Origin: Homalodisca vitripennis
Lineage: Eukaryota; Arthropoda; Insecta; Hemiptera; Cicadellidae
Direction: 5' to 3'
Length of the DNA: 64,000 nucleotides
Assembly: GCF_021130785.1 (NCBI RefSeq)
Contig: NC_060208.1
Span: 171,300,501 to 171,364,500, forward strand
In this document: one piece after another, positions 28,301 to 40,771 of the stretch
Position numbering within the stretch: position 1 is the first letter of the stretch
Layout of the letters: each line of letters opens with the position of its first letter
Notes under the pieces: generated by a model
What the model saw: the letters and a program-made list of their open reading frames with translations, nothing else
What the model was told of the DNA's origin: nothing
Database searches by the model: none
Position numbers and translations under genes: made by a program

Positions 28301-31300
28301 TAGTTGGACACAAAACTTGTGCCATTTTTTGTCAGTATAAACGCAGTTCAGTCGAGATGACAATCGTTCACAGACCAACCGGGGACTCGGTCGCGATACG
28401 AGCGGTTAGCGGTGGGCGGTGAGCGCTAGATTGGGCGGGAACTTAAGAGTTTAATGTTTGTGTTGTACATATAGAGAACACTCGACACTAGCTATGAAAG
28501 ATGTGAGCAGCAGGGCAGACTACACAATGGCGCTTATCCGCCGCCAATTCTAAACATTAAATGTTTCTCCTGCCGGCCAACCCTCAGCTCAGTCTGTCAT
28601 TGAGAGGACGCAAACGCTCCCTTTTCGGTGTTACTTGTTGTAACTTACCCACTAATTTCTTCTCCAAAAGGTATATTACTAACCTTTATATAAATCCAAC
28701 TGACATTCTGGTGTACTCAAAAACCCGGGCTCCACCTCTTATGAAACCGTCAAACATTATATTATTCAATGAACCGAACTCTGAAGCCTGTTTATAACAC
28801 TGAAAATTTTAGGCCTGTGCTATCTATCTAACACACGTCTTTCCAAAACACTATTATTCTCTAAAGAATAAGAGTTGGACAACTTCGTCCAGAGACCCCA
28901 CTTCGGCGACTGAATAATACTTAAATACAAAAAACCCTGTTTGTATCGCGGTTACTACTCGAAGTCAGAAACGATCGGTCGACCGATTTTAATCGCCCAA
29001 TGCATTGTTACGTTTTTTAGGGGGCGGAGGCTTGCCACGGCACAGAAGTAGAACTAACCAAGATAAACTCACTACACTAGTGGAGGAAACCTTAGATCAA
29101 CCGGCGTCTGATGTAGCTCACGAACATATGTCAATTTTTATTCACAATTTCACGAGCCACGTCACGTAAAATACGATGTTTCGTGATTAATCAGTTCTTG
29201 ATTCAAGAAGCTGTCAAATTATATCTTGATTTTATAAGTTCTTGGAGACGAAAAAATTTTTTGAAATTTTCCTGGTTCTCAGAAAAATTCCTGGCTTAGT
29301 CCCGGTTTCCCAGTTTTCCCGGTCAGGTGGCCACCCTGAAATTTGGTAGAGTAACATTAGAGACCAATTCATCTTCTTTTTATAATACCTCACTTGCTAG
29401 AGATTCCTATTTAAAAATTTTAAACGTAAAAAAACTCCTCAGTTGGTTTTATAAACATCCCCCAAAGTAAATCACTCCATCTCTATTCACAAGAAAGTTA
29501 ATAGGAGGGGAGGGGCTTTTAAGACACCCGCTATATTTTTTTATCTACGTCTATTCTGATATTTTTTATGGATATCTTTCTTCTTCTACCTCATCTATGG
29601 TTTTTATTCTTCTTCCCTGATTGCTTGCTATATCTTTCGATCTCTGAAAAACTTGACATAGCAGTCTTTATTTCATCTCAAATTCTCTTCCTATAATATG
29701 ATTACTTAAGCAACTTGTCTCTAAAATAAAATATAATACCCCAAATTAATAAATTGATTTATTAATTTTTACTTCCATGTTAGAACATAAGCGCAACTGA
29801 CGCTATCAGAAACTGCAGAAGTAAAAAATTTATTTATGATAAAATAAATACTGGGTCCATATATGGACCCAGACATAGTGGCCGAGGTGAGAAGTAGGAG
29901 AATGAGATGGGCTGGCCATTTACTAAGGAAGGAGGACAACTCCTTAGTCAAGAACGTCCTTGTAAACAATCCGGAAGGCAGAAGACCACCAGGAAGGCCC
30001 AAGTTGAGATGGCGAGACCAGATCAGAAGAGACATAAGAAAACTGGGAAGAAGGAAAGAAGAGGCAATGGATAGAGAGATCTGGAGGCAGTGTGTTGGCG
30101 AGACAAAGTACCACCTTGGGTACCAAGAGCCACGGCAGTAAGTAATAAAATAAATACTCTCAATCAGTCTCTAAGTCAAAAGCTTACATTGCCTGCATCA
30201 TGGCATTTAGTAACAAATATTCACAGCATCTTACTTTGTAAAGTTATAAAATAAAATTAACTAAAAAATGCAGAAATATCTCAATGTCTGTAACTGTTCA
30301 AAACTGTTCAAGAATAATCATTAGTCATCTATAAACTTATTTTCTGATAACAGAGAATGTAAAACAATTAACAATAACAAAAAAATTGTAAAAACTTCTA
30401 GAGTGTTAAAGTTACACAGTTAAAACCACTTTAAATCAAAATTTAATGGAATAAGTATTAAAAAAGAGTAGCTAAATGATAGTAGGTTTTGAAAATGTTT
30501 ATAGGATTCCAAAAAACATGTATTAGCACTCCTGTATCTACTTTTCTGCAGACAGAGTAATGATCCACTATGATCTTGGTTTATTACTTGTATTTTTGTA
30601 AGGACTTACTCAAGGAAAAATTTCCCTTCTTGCAGTTGGCAGCTTAGCTAGAAAACTCACCACAAACTATCTGACTCTTTTCTATTGCTATCATCAAAAG
30701 CAGCAGTTAATTTCTAACAAAGATCTATATTTATTCAGATATATTTTGATGTAAACTCATACTTGGGCTCTGACTTTGATGGTGACACACACACAAATAT
30801 ATATGCATATACTAACCACCACCATAATACGCTGGGGTGTGGGCCCAGTGGCGCTGTTGAGGTAAGGGAAGCCCACGGAGGTATACAGAGCAGTCAGTAC
30901 TCCGGCTACACACAGCAGGAACATGGAGAAAAACACAGCCCATGGTTTCCGCACCAACACGATCAGAGGGACCTGACACAAGACACAGAGACTATTAGCT
31001 CCTGTTGCTGACAATGCAAATCAACTTTTAACCTCATTTTATAAATGATCAATCTTAAAGATCTTTAACAATTAACGTGTATGGGATCTAGGTTATTAAA
31101 TGCTTATTATTATTCATACTGCACTTAATTTTACATGGATGTATTTTGTTTTGTTTAATTACAATTAAATTTATTTCATCCATCGAACAAGAAATTTTAA
31201 TAAATGTAGTGACAATCACTTCCTCCACCTAACAATGCTTAATTTTGTCAAGTTCAACAGTACAGTATTACTCACATGTTTTGTATTGTCATTGATTTTA

Positions 31301-34300
31301 CAGAAATTAATTTAGAGCTGTTTTTACTTAACATGTCATACATAAACCTACCCGTTGTTTAAGCAAGAGTAAACATGCTTAAGTAAATCTTTCAAAACGT
31401 GAAAAATTTCACTGTTTTTAACACATACAGATTTTTACATGCAAAGAAATTTTCTTAAATAAACATTTTTTTTCAACATTGCAATGGTTTGCATTGGTTT
31501 TGTTCTGTACTGCGACTACATGCTATGTTAGCAATTTACAGGATTTCTGTTATGCTTGAGTGATAACGTAACTTAAATCCTAACTCAGAACAGCTGGACA
31601 GAAAGGACTCACAAAGTAACTGGTTGTGACTACACACAACACAGAGGAGAGGACACCGATGATGATGTCCGGGTTAGTGTCAGCTCCCATCCTGCCCGTA
31701 ACTGGGATAAACACTTGCATGAACAGGATGCTCAGGTAGATGGTGTAGAAGGCTGGGAACAGGGCACTGGCCAAGAAACCACACAGCCACACCGGAACTG
31801 GAAAAGTTACACAACCCAAGTTCAATGAATGAGATAATTTCAATGGTCAATTACTTCATTTTCATCGTGGACATGGGAAATACGTAATAAGTGGAAAGGG
31901 TAAAACTTTTTTTAGAAATGAGAAATCTTTAGTGTAGTTTTACAATATCTAAACTGCAATAAACATAGTCAAGATCTGTAGCCTACCTTACTAACTAATA
32001 TGATAATCACACCAAGAGGGTAATGTTAATACTCAATAAGAAGGTAAAAAAATATCAATACGTTAACATGTTTGACATACAAACTAAAATATATCTATAT
32101 TATAAAAATGGATTTTTAACCCTTAAAGCGCCATAAGCGCATATGCGCGCGAGGATCGACTTTGCTCTGAACGCCGTAAGCGCGTAGACGCGCAATATAC
32201 TTGTTTTTACTATTTTGCACTGTTAGTTCAGAGTTTGTCCGCTAGACTGTGAGGGGTGTATGTTACAGTAGTGTAGCGGGGCTGTGCCACATCACGTGAC
32301 AATCTTTGTGTTTAACGATCGATACTGAACCGGTTTTTGTTGAACAGCTGGCAGTTTGGTAGTATTGCTCAACGCCGCAAGCACATTTATGCGTACGTCA
32401 CTGCCTCGCCGCGCGCCGGGCAGCTCTTGTGTTCTTCTTCATATCCTGTTGAAGCAGTGCGAATGGTTGATCGGTAAACTACTGTGTAGTTTTATGTGTT
32501 ATATGATCATCTTTTTATGAAAGTTATATATTTATAAACTTTTGAAATAAACAGTTTCTTGAATGGCGATAAAAGTCTTTTTTCCCCTTAGAAATATTTT
32601 TACTCCTTATATTTATAATTATGTATTTTAGCTCTTGTTCCGAAATTCTACATTTTTGTTTATTTTTTTTATTTAGGCTTGTTTTTACTCCAATAAGTGT
32701 TACAATATTTTATTTACTTCTATAAACATCTGAAAACCATTTTGTAATTATTATAAAAATAACACCCGTTAGAGGACTAAGAATTTGGAAAATTTTGGTT
32801 TTCAAATTTTTGGCATGTAAATTTAAATTTTTATTATAACTTTGTATTAAATATGTAATATACTTATTTTCTAGTTCTATTCTAGTACATATAAGCACGC
32901 AATGTCATCATTGATATACATAATAATAAAAGGAAACAGTAAGCATTGGGTAAAATTTATAAAGGAGCTGGAACGCTACATAGTAAATCATGTGTATTTT
33001 GGCCAATAAATATGATAAAAGATATTTTTTTGCAGTTTCTATTTTATTTTGTTACCTAAAAAAAGAAATTAAAATTAGCGTTTAGAAAATCTAATTTTAA
33101 TTTTTTATAATAAATGAGCGCTAATCCAGAGTTTAGTTGAAACTGTTTGGCGCTTTAAGGGTTAACATAACAAAACTAATCAAAATTAACATTTTCTGTT
33201 TCTGAAAAACATTCCTCAAGGCTGTAAAAGACCTTTCAACTATCTAATTTCCATGACATTAAGGGTGAAACTACACTCTCATACTCTATGATGTCTTCAA
33301 TTCTAATATTGTCGATTCTCAGTCTTTTCTTTTCATTTCATTTATAATTTTAATAACTTTCCCACTACTTGTCTCTGGTATATAAAATCATGTCAAATGT
33401 GTATGCATATTCTCATTCTGCTCATCTATTAATATTACATCACAATCATGAACTACTTTACCCACTTCTTTTGTAAAAATGTCTACAAATCCCTGACGAA
33501 CCTCGTATTCTTTTATGCCTCTTACATTTATAAAATAATTATTGATTGTATTATCAACAGATTTTTTATTTTATCTTCTCACTATGCAATTTACTTTAGC
33601 CCATATGTCTTTAATATTTTTTTACATTTATTTAAAACTTTAAAATAATACCGCCTTTTCCCTCTTAACAATTCTTTATTGATTAAGGTGCGTATCTTTC
33701 TGTATTCACTTTTAACCCTTTGCGCTCGAAAAGCCAGCAGCACTGGCCACACCAAGATTGCAGATAGCTTGCGTTAGTTATGCCATAGTGTATCCTCGCA
33801 ACTCGTATGCCCAGTACATATGGCCGCACACTTTCATTGACAGCCTGGTGGCCATATTTGTTGTTTACCTTCTCAGATTGGAATTATCTTCCAATTTCCT
33901 CCCCGTTATTTGTAAAGTAATTTAAAATGTTTAAAGAAGAAATAAAAACTAATTTGAAATGAGTATTTAATGAATCTTTCTAAATACAAAGATAAACATA
34001 CATTTGAGAAATTTAACTCTTATACGTATATTGTTAAAAAGATATGTACATAAAATATTATAAAATAGGCATTTACAGTTATGTTATACTCAGACGTGAA
34101 CAATTTTACATTTTTCTTAGTCTTTAAATTTTTTCATAGAATTACACTTTTAACAATACACACCTATGTGTAGTCAAGAATAGTTACCACACGTCTTCTA
34201 GTAAAGTTTTCTAGGTTTCTATCCCTTCAGGGTATAGGCCCACTACGTGTCATTTCTCTTAATTGCACAATGTACAGAAAAGAATTATAGGCTAATTAAA

Positions 34301-37300
34301 AATGTACTGCTTTACCTAAACACTACTTTAAAAAACAGCTGCTTGATAGGTTTCAGCATCATTAAATATAAAACAAAATGAATATTAGAAAATAACTGCT
34401 ATGTTTAGTGGCCAGTGATGCTGGCCTTACGAACTATGGACGTATTATATCTTAGCCAGTACAGCTGGACATACGAGCTAAGATGACATTACAGCAAAAA
34501 ATAATCCGCGCTTCCAACAAAATGGCGGCGGCCAATAGCGCTGGCCATACAAGCTCCAAGGACAAATTATAAATACTGCCTTCGAGTGCATAAAGTTAAT
34601 AAACAAGTTATTAATATTCTGTTTCAATTTTGTAAACAATGTATCCCTTTTTCTCATAATTTTAATTATATTTTCTGCGATCCATGGTTTTTTATGTCTC
34701 TTTTTTGTACTCTTATTTTGCAAGTGTGTCTGTACATTTTTCATAAACTTTGCTAACATTGTTAATCAAATAATTACATAAAACATTTGTGTCATGACTA
34801 TTACTGTATGGTACATTCCAATCACACTCAAATAATAATTCTTTAAATATTTTTTATCCATCCTATGATATGTAAACAGACTTCTGTTATGTGGAAAGGA
34901 CCCACTATCAACTTGTCCATTGATAAGGCAAGTATTATAGTCAGCCAGTTTCAACATCAGTAAGAAAGCCTCTGCTGTAATCAGCTTATCAGCTCTGAGA
35001 TAAGCGTGATCAAGACAGGACATGACCAGTCTGTTTCCAAAACTTCTCTTGTTAATCCATTTATGTATTAGACTAAACCATTTTCTGTCAATAATTTTTT
35101 TATAATTTTGAACCATTTCAAATTCTAGATCTCTCAAGTCAATATAGACATCTCCCATAACCAAAAAGTTTTTTTCATTTACTCTTTCATGAATTATGTT
35201 TTCTAGGTCAGTTAATAAAAAACTCGTACAGACAGACATACTTTTAGTAGGGGATCTATAAAGTGCCAAAATATTTAAATTTAACTCAAAGTCACTTTTC
35301 CCACATTTACAAGAATTCCCATACAACAATTTTCACCTTTTCATAGCTTAAATTCTCTTTTTAAAATAAAATTATTCTGCCACCTTTTCTTGCTTCTCTC
35401 AGACTACATAAACTTACAAAATTGTCCAACTTGAACAGTTCTATCAGATCATACTTTACGTTAACTTCTGTTACAATAATGACATCCAATTTATTAAGCA
35501 AACCCTAAAATAACCCAAAAACTGGTCGCAGTTTTCTTATATTTCCAAATTATAGATATCTTCTTAATGTCAAAAAATTACTTGTGTCTGTTTTCCACAT
35601 CTTGACAACACCATTCTTATACCAAAATGTACTTAAAAGTTAATTCCTTTCCTCTTTGCCTTGCTTTCAACAGTAAGTTTTGATAGTATTTAGATAAATT
35701 TTCACTCACATAAATTCGTACACCATTTAGTCCCATTGTCTCTGGATTTGTTATAAATTTCTTCCGGCCATAATAAACTCTTCTCTCTTCTTTCTTCTCA
35801 CTATCTGTACAATTATTATAGTTGGATGTTTGTCTGTGCGTGTCTTCAGGAGTCAATGAGCCATCTCTAAATCTTCTTTTTACAGTTCTATTCCCATCAT
35901 CTTACCTACATTAACAACAATCTGCTCGGCATCCTCTCCTTGCCTTTTACAGACTTCATTCAGGTTTTCAATTTGTTTATCTTTAGTCTGAATACTTTGT
36001 TGCAGCTTGGTAATACGTTTCCATTTCCATCATATTGCTTACTCAAAAACTCTTGGCTGTTTTTGCCTACACTACTTTTTTTTATTGAATCTTACCTTAC
36101 AACCTCATAATCAAGTAACATAATGTTACCCTGAATTTTCTGTTTGCTAATGGTGCATTTTCCCTAAAACTTTGGACAACTCTACCTTGTATGAAAGGTA
36201 TTAGTAGACATATTTAATATACTATGTTCACTGGAATAGAGTTTAGAATTTAGTGAGATGGATTCCAGTACATTACTCATTAACTTTGTACATACCTGAG
36301 CGGTTCCTCTTGCACAACAGCAATAGGAAGTTGGCAAGTCCAGGTATGAGTACCACTATCATGAGTATGTAGGCTGAGCGGATGCCAGCGACAGTGGCCA
36401 GCAACAACAGCACACTCCAGATCATCTGGATACCATTGCAGTACATCTGAGCTTGTATTCCATCACACAGCTTATTCTGTAATAATAATAAACAACACTT
36501 ATAACATATGGTGGGAAGGGTTTATTTAATTTCAATGTTGAGTTCAGCTCTATTTCTCCTTTTGCTTAGTGCAGCATCTCAAATCTTACGCTAGCACAGA
36601 CTTAACTCCCGGAATCTTAATTGTGCATCTGATGAGACAATGAGAACACCTCTTTATCTAGATTACATTGATTTTGTAGCCTAGGTTGTCTGTGACATCG
36701 AAACAATGCAGTGTTCCAATTGAGCTTCTTTTTCGCTGATTTTTTTCATCTCTTCATATAGACATGCACTCCAGATTCCAGCTGTCATGTCTGTGACACC
36801 ATCAGAGTTCAGATACTGCACTAAGTGGAAGGTGAAATGGAGCTGAACTCAACAATCTCATACAATACTTAATTATTTATAAAGCATTTAATTTTTATCT
36901 CTTTAATAAATAAATTGTTCATTTTTAGATTATTTCTAAATATTTTTATTCCTTGTTTTATTAAAATACACTATTGTATTTTGTTTAACCCCCGGAAGAA
37001 ATATGCATGTACTCTTTAAGTAATTTACTCAACAATTAAAATAAAATGATTTGTTTGAAGTAAATTTTAACCTTTTTGCAGCAAACTTCAACTATATCAG
37101 AAGTACATAATAATTGGTTTACATTGTATGTGGTGGTCAAAGCTTTTTAACGTTAAATTTCGGAAATATAGTGTGGGTTGTGTTTGGCCGGAAGGAACAT
37201 TGCTTGTGGTCCAACTGATTCAAATCTCACAATCGATGGTGAAGTCATATCTAGGGTTGATCACAATGGGAAGTACTTTCAACATGTAGAAAAGCCAAAA

Positions 37301-40300
37301 CCAACTCATTGGATAGGTCCATCTGAATTAACTGAATCAGTAGTTTTAGTTTTTTGTATAGTTCCAAATTTGTTTTTTGTATAGTTCCAAACATCAAACT
37401 TCAGAAAAAGTATTCAACTCCAATATTGAAGCTAAAAAAGGGTGTATTATATGAATTGTTAATATAATATTAACAATGCACCAATGCCATTGGTGCAACT
37501 GTGATGATTTATTGTAATTTTTACCAAAGTTTATAATCTGTTATAAAGTTATTTGTGTTTGCAAATTAAAGTATCTTATATCATAATACTCAGCATATCT
37601 TTCTGTGTGCAACAATTTATATATTTCATTATAAGCTGTATTCAAATGCAATTAAATACAATATTTTAAAAAAAATCTTGTCCAAAGGACCCTCCACAAG
37701 GGTTAGCCAGCTCTAGGGTTAATGGACCTAAATTTTTATAATTCTTCTTCTTTTATCAAAATGTTTATACTTTGAAGACACAAAAATAATTTTTATAATG
37801 ATTTTGAGTTCCCCACGCCTCCTTATTTTTTAAAGTAGGTTCAAATATCCTCACCTGCCATAGAGCATAATTTTAAATTTAATAAATATTCATTGAAGTC
37901 CAGTATTTCACATAATTAATTCAAGAGTTAAAAAACGCTGCAAAATTGTATGGACACCCAAAATTTAGTTATAAAATATTGACTATTTTTTTTTAATAAC
38001 GTTTCTGTTATTAAAATTTGTAACTCATTCAAATTACTTTAGATCAATCTAAAATCATTCCCTAACCAATAATATCTAACTGGAATTGAACTCACAGACT
38101 TGCAGGCAGTGAAGACGTAGAGGGGTGCAGCCAGAGCAAACAGCGACGGCAGGAAGTACAAGGGTAATACCAGCGAGCTGTGTGTGTACCAGGACATGGG
38201 ACAGTGCACGCTGTCGAGGAATATAGCATTGGCCACCGCACTGGTGACAGCTAGAACCATTCCTAGTGCAGGGACTAGCACAGCCATCGCGAGGTGACGA
38301 CAGACCGCCTGGCGCTGCATGCCTGTACACAATTGTCCATTGCTGCAAACTACATCATTCACTCATTGTGTTGGTAATTAGTAATTTAAAACAAACGCAT
38401 GATAACATGTATATTTTTCAATTGTGTATATTACAATTGAAACTTAGAAACACCATTAAAACCTTGAGATATTTGATGAACACTTCTTTTACAAATTTTG
38501 TTAGTACTCATTAACTTTTTAATTAGAATAAGGGATTATTTTTTATTTTAATCATTACAATTAACATGTTGTTTGTATATGAACAACTTATTTATTTTGT
38601 AATAACTTTGATGACTAATTACAGATAAACTACAGCTGCTGTGGTCGCCTTTACAAAAAAGTATCATTTGGAGGGTATAAGTGTCCATTCTTATTGAAAC
38701 GCCGTTTCATCAAGTCTGAAGTAAAGTACTTGGGCATCATCCTTGATAGAGGTCTGAACTGGAGCACCCATATGGAAAGCATTGTTGCCAGAGAGAAATG
38801 GTCCTTGATGCAATGCAGACATGTGATAAGTGGGTTTGGGGACTTCTGTATTGGTGTTATACATTTATCTACATTATTGTTTGGGGTTGTCGTCTGGTGG
38901 CCAAAAACGGAGGTCATTATAATGGTAGCTAGCCTGGCTAACATCCAAGTTCATTTCTATAATTATTATTTAACTTATATAATTTGACCACACTTAGGTA
39001 AGCAGCTTGAAAATCGGGGATCATGAGTGATATAAGAATAAGCATATCCTATAGCATTCTAAAAATTATTTTGAATTAAGGAATAAGTGATAAAAGCTAA
39101 ATTTATTTCATAGAAAAAGAAACTTCCTCATAAGGTACTCCATTATAAATGCAGGACAAGTAATGGAACGCACATGAGGTGGCACTGAGTCCTCATGACA
39201 ACAATCATGTAATCAGTACACTAACACAAGCATGTGAGCAAAATCCATAATTTGAATCTTCAATTACTGAACAATTAACAAGTGTACTTAGTTTTATTTA
39301 TATGTGTAATCAAATATTAAGTAATAATATACTTAACTTAAAAGAGAATACATGAATCAAATCACTTTTTAAGCGACATGCGCATGCAAAAAGCAAATGT
39401 ACATCGATTTTATGAGTATTAATTATAAAACAATGAATATACCTACTCTGAGGAGGACTTGCACAATGTATTTAGTATGGTGTAAAAGTACTGTACTGAA
39501 CAAGAACTTTGGAAGAATGTGTCAGTTTATACAAATGCAGGATAAACATAATATGTAAACTTAATTAGGAAAAGATTAGAGAATTAAGATTAGCTAAGTA
39601 GCCATTGATAACAAAAGGAAAGAGGGTTTGCATTCAATACAAAGCATTACAAAAAATTAACAATCTTTAATATGAAATATTCATTCTTGCAAATCTGTTT
39701 ATTTACTTACAAAAACACTTTGTTGTTTGGTTTGGAGCTGGTTCTACATAAAAAAGAAAAACATCAGTGACACTAAGCTCTTCTGACATTCTTTAAACAT
39801 GGAAAGCTTAAATTAGTACATATTTCTAAAACTGTTTTATGACTACTATGCGATTTAAAGAAAATGAAACAGATAAAAACATAACTATGTGAAACTGTGT
39901 ATCAAACCTTAAATTGTAATAGTATTCCACAGACTATAATCATAGCTCTTAAAAACTAAATTTGCATATTATTGCATTTTTAATTAGGGAACAAAACAAA
40001 ATCCAAATTGCACAAACATGATCTACACCAATGTATCAGCCCAATATCTGATAATTAGTTGTTAGTAAAATATAAAACACATTTTATTCTCCACAGTTGG
40101 TGCACTGAATGAAGCAGGCAGCACTAGTAGTAAAAGTACTGTTAGGGGAGGAGAGGAGCACAGTATTGAAAAGATGACAGGATTTCTAACATTTGTCATT
40201 GTTATACGTTACAAAAAGTATAACAACAGTGTTATACCTTTTGTAACATAATATAACGATAGAAAAAGGCCGAAATCCTGTTATACTTTCAAACCTTTCA

Positions 40301-40721
40301 TCGTCAATAACAAACTTTAAACAAAGCACAGAATTGTTACCGCATCTCCATTTTCCTGACTAGTAAAACATGTGGTTCATGCAGAGTTTATTCTGCCAAT
40401 TTTAAACCATGTTATGATCAAGGAAGGTAAGGCGTTGGCTAATACAGATATAACTATTATGAGGGTCACTCTGAAAGTTTTGAGATACCAGTAGACAACA
40501 ATAATCTCCAGTCAGTATCTGACACAACTTGGGCTCATCAGTGTACTTCTGTCGTCTGTTCAGAAAGAACAATTTCCTGAAGTCAGAGAGTTATTGAGGG
40601 GGTATTTAAGGGCTGTGATTTTCTATGATTTTTAAGTCGGTTTGTCTCAAGAGGAAAGTGCCTTTGCTTCTTGAAGCTACATCTCGTGCTATTGTTTTGG
40701 GGTGGTATTCGGAATGAATAG

Positions 40722-40771
<50 letters not shown>

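Larger units (their letters stand above)
24405..30816. other. ERMP1 intron 11 (6.4 kb)
   Basis: It contains TTAA element 5, the 26665-29338 TIR element and a LINE 3' tail. In 24405-25805 and 30142-30816 I see only AT-rich sequence. Confidence 0.7.
31798..36295. other. ERMP1 intron 9
   Basis: Holds TTAA element 2 and a minus-strand LINE split by TTAA element 4. Only 31798-32100 and 35970-36295 are unassigned. Confidence 0.75.

Noticed and set aside
36989..37718. Possible further TTAA element
   Set aside because: TTAA lies at both ends, but the termini (CCCCCGGAAG against CCCTAGAGCT) do not match well enough.
40455..40720. Solo mariner-like end (GGGTCACTCTGAAAGTTTTG)
   Set aside because: Only one end-like motif, no partner and no transposase text.
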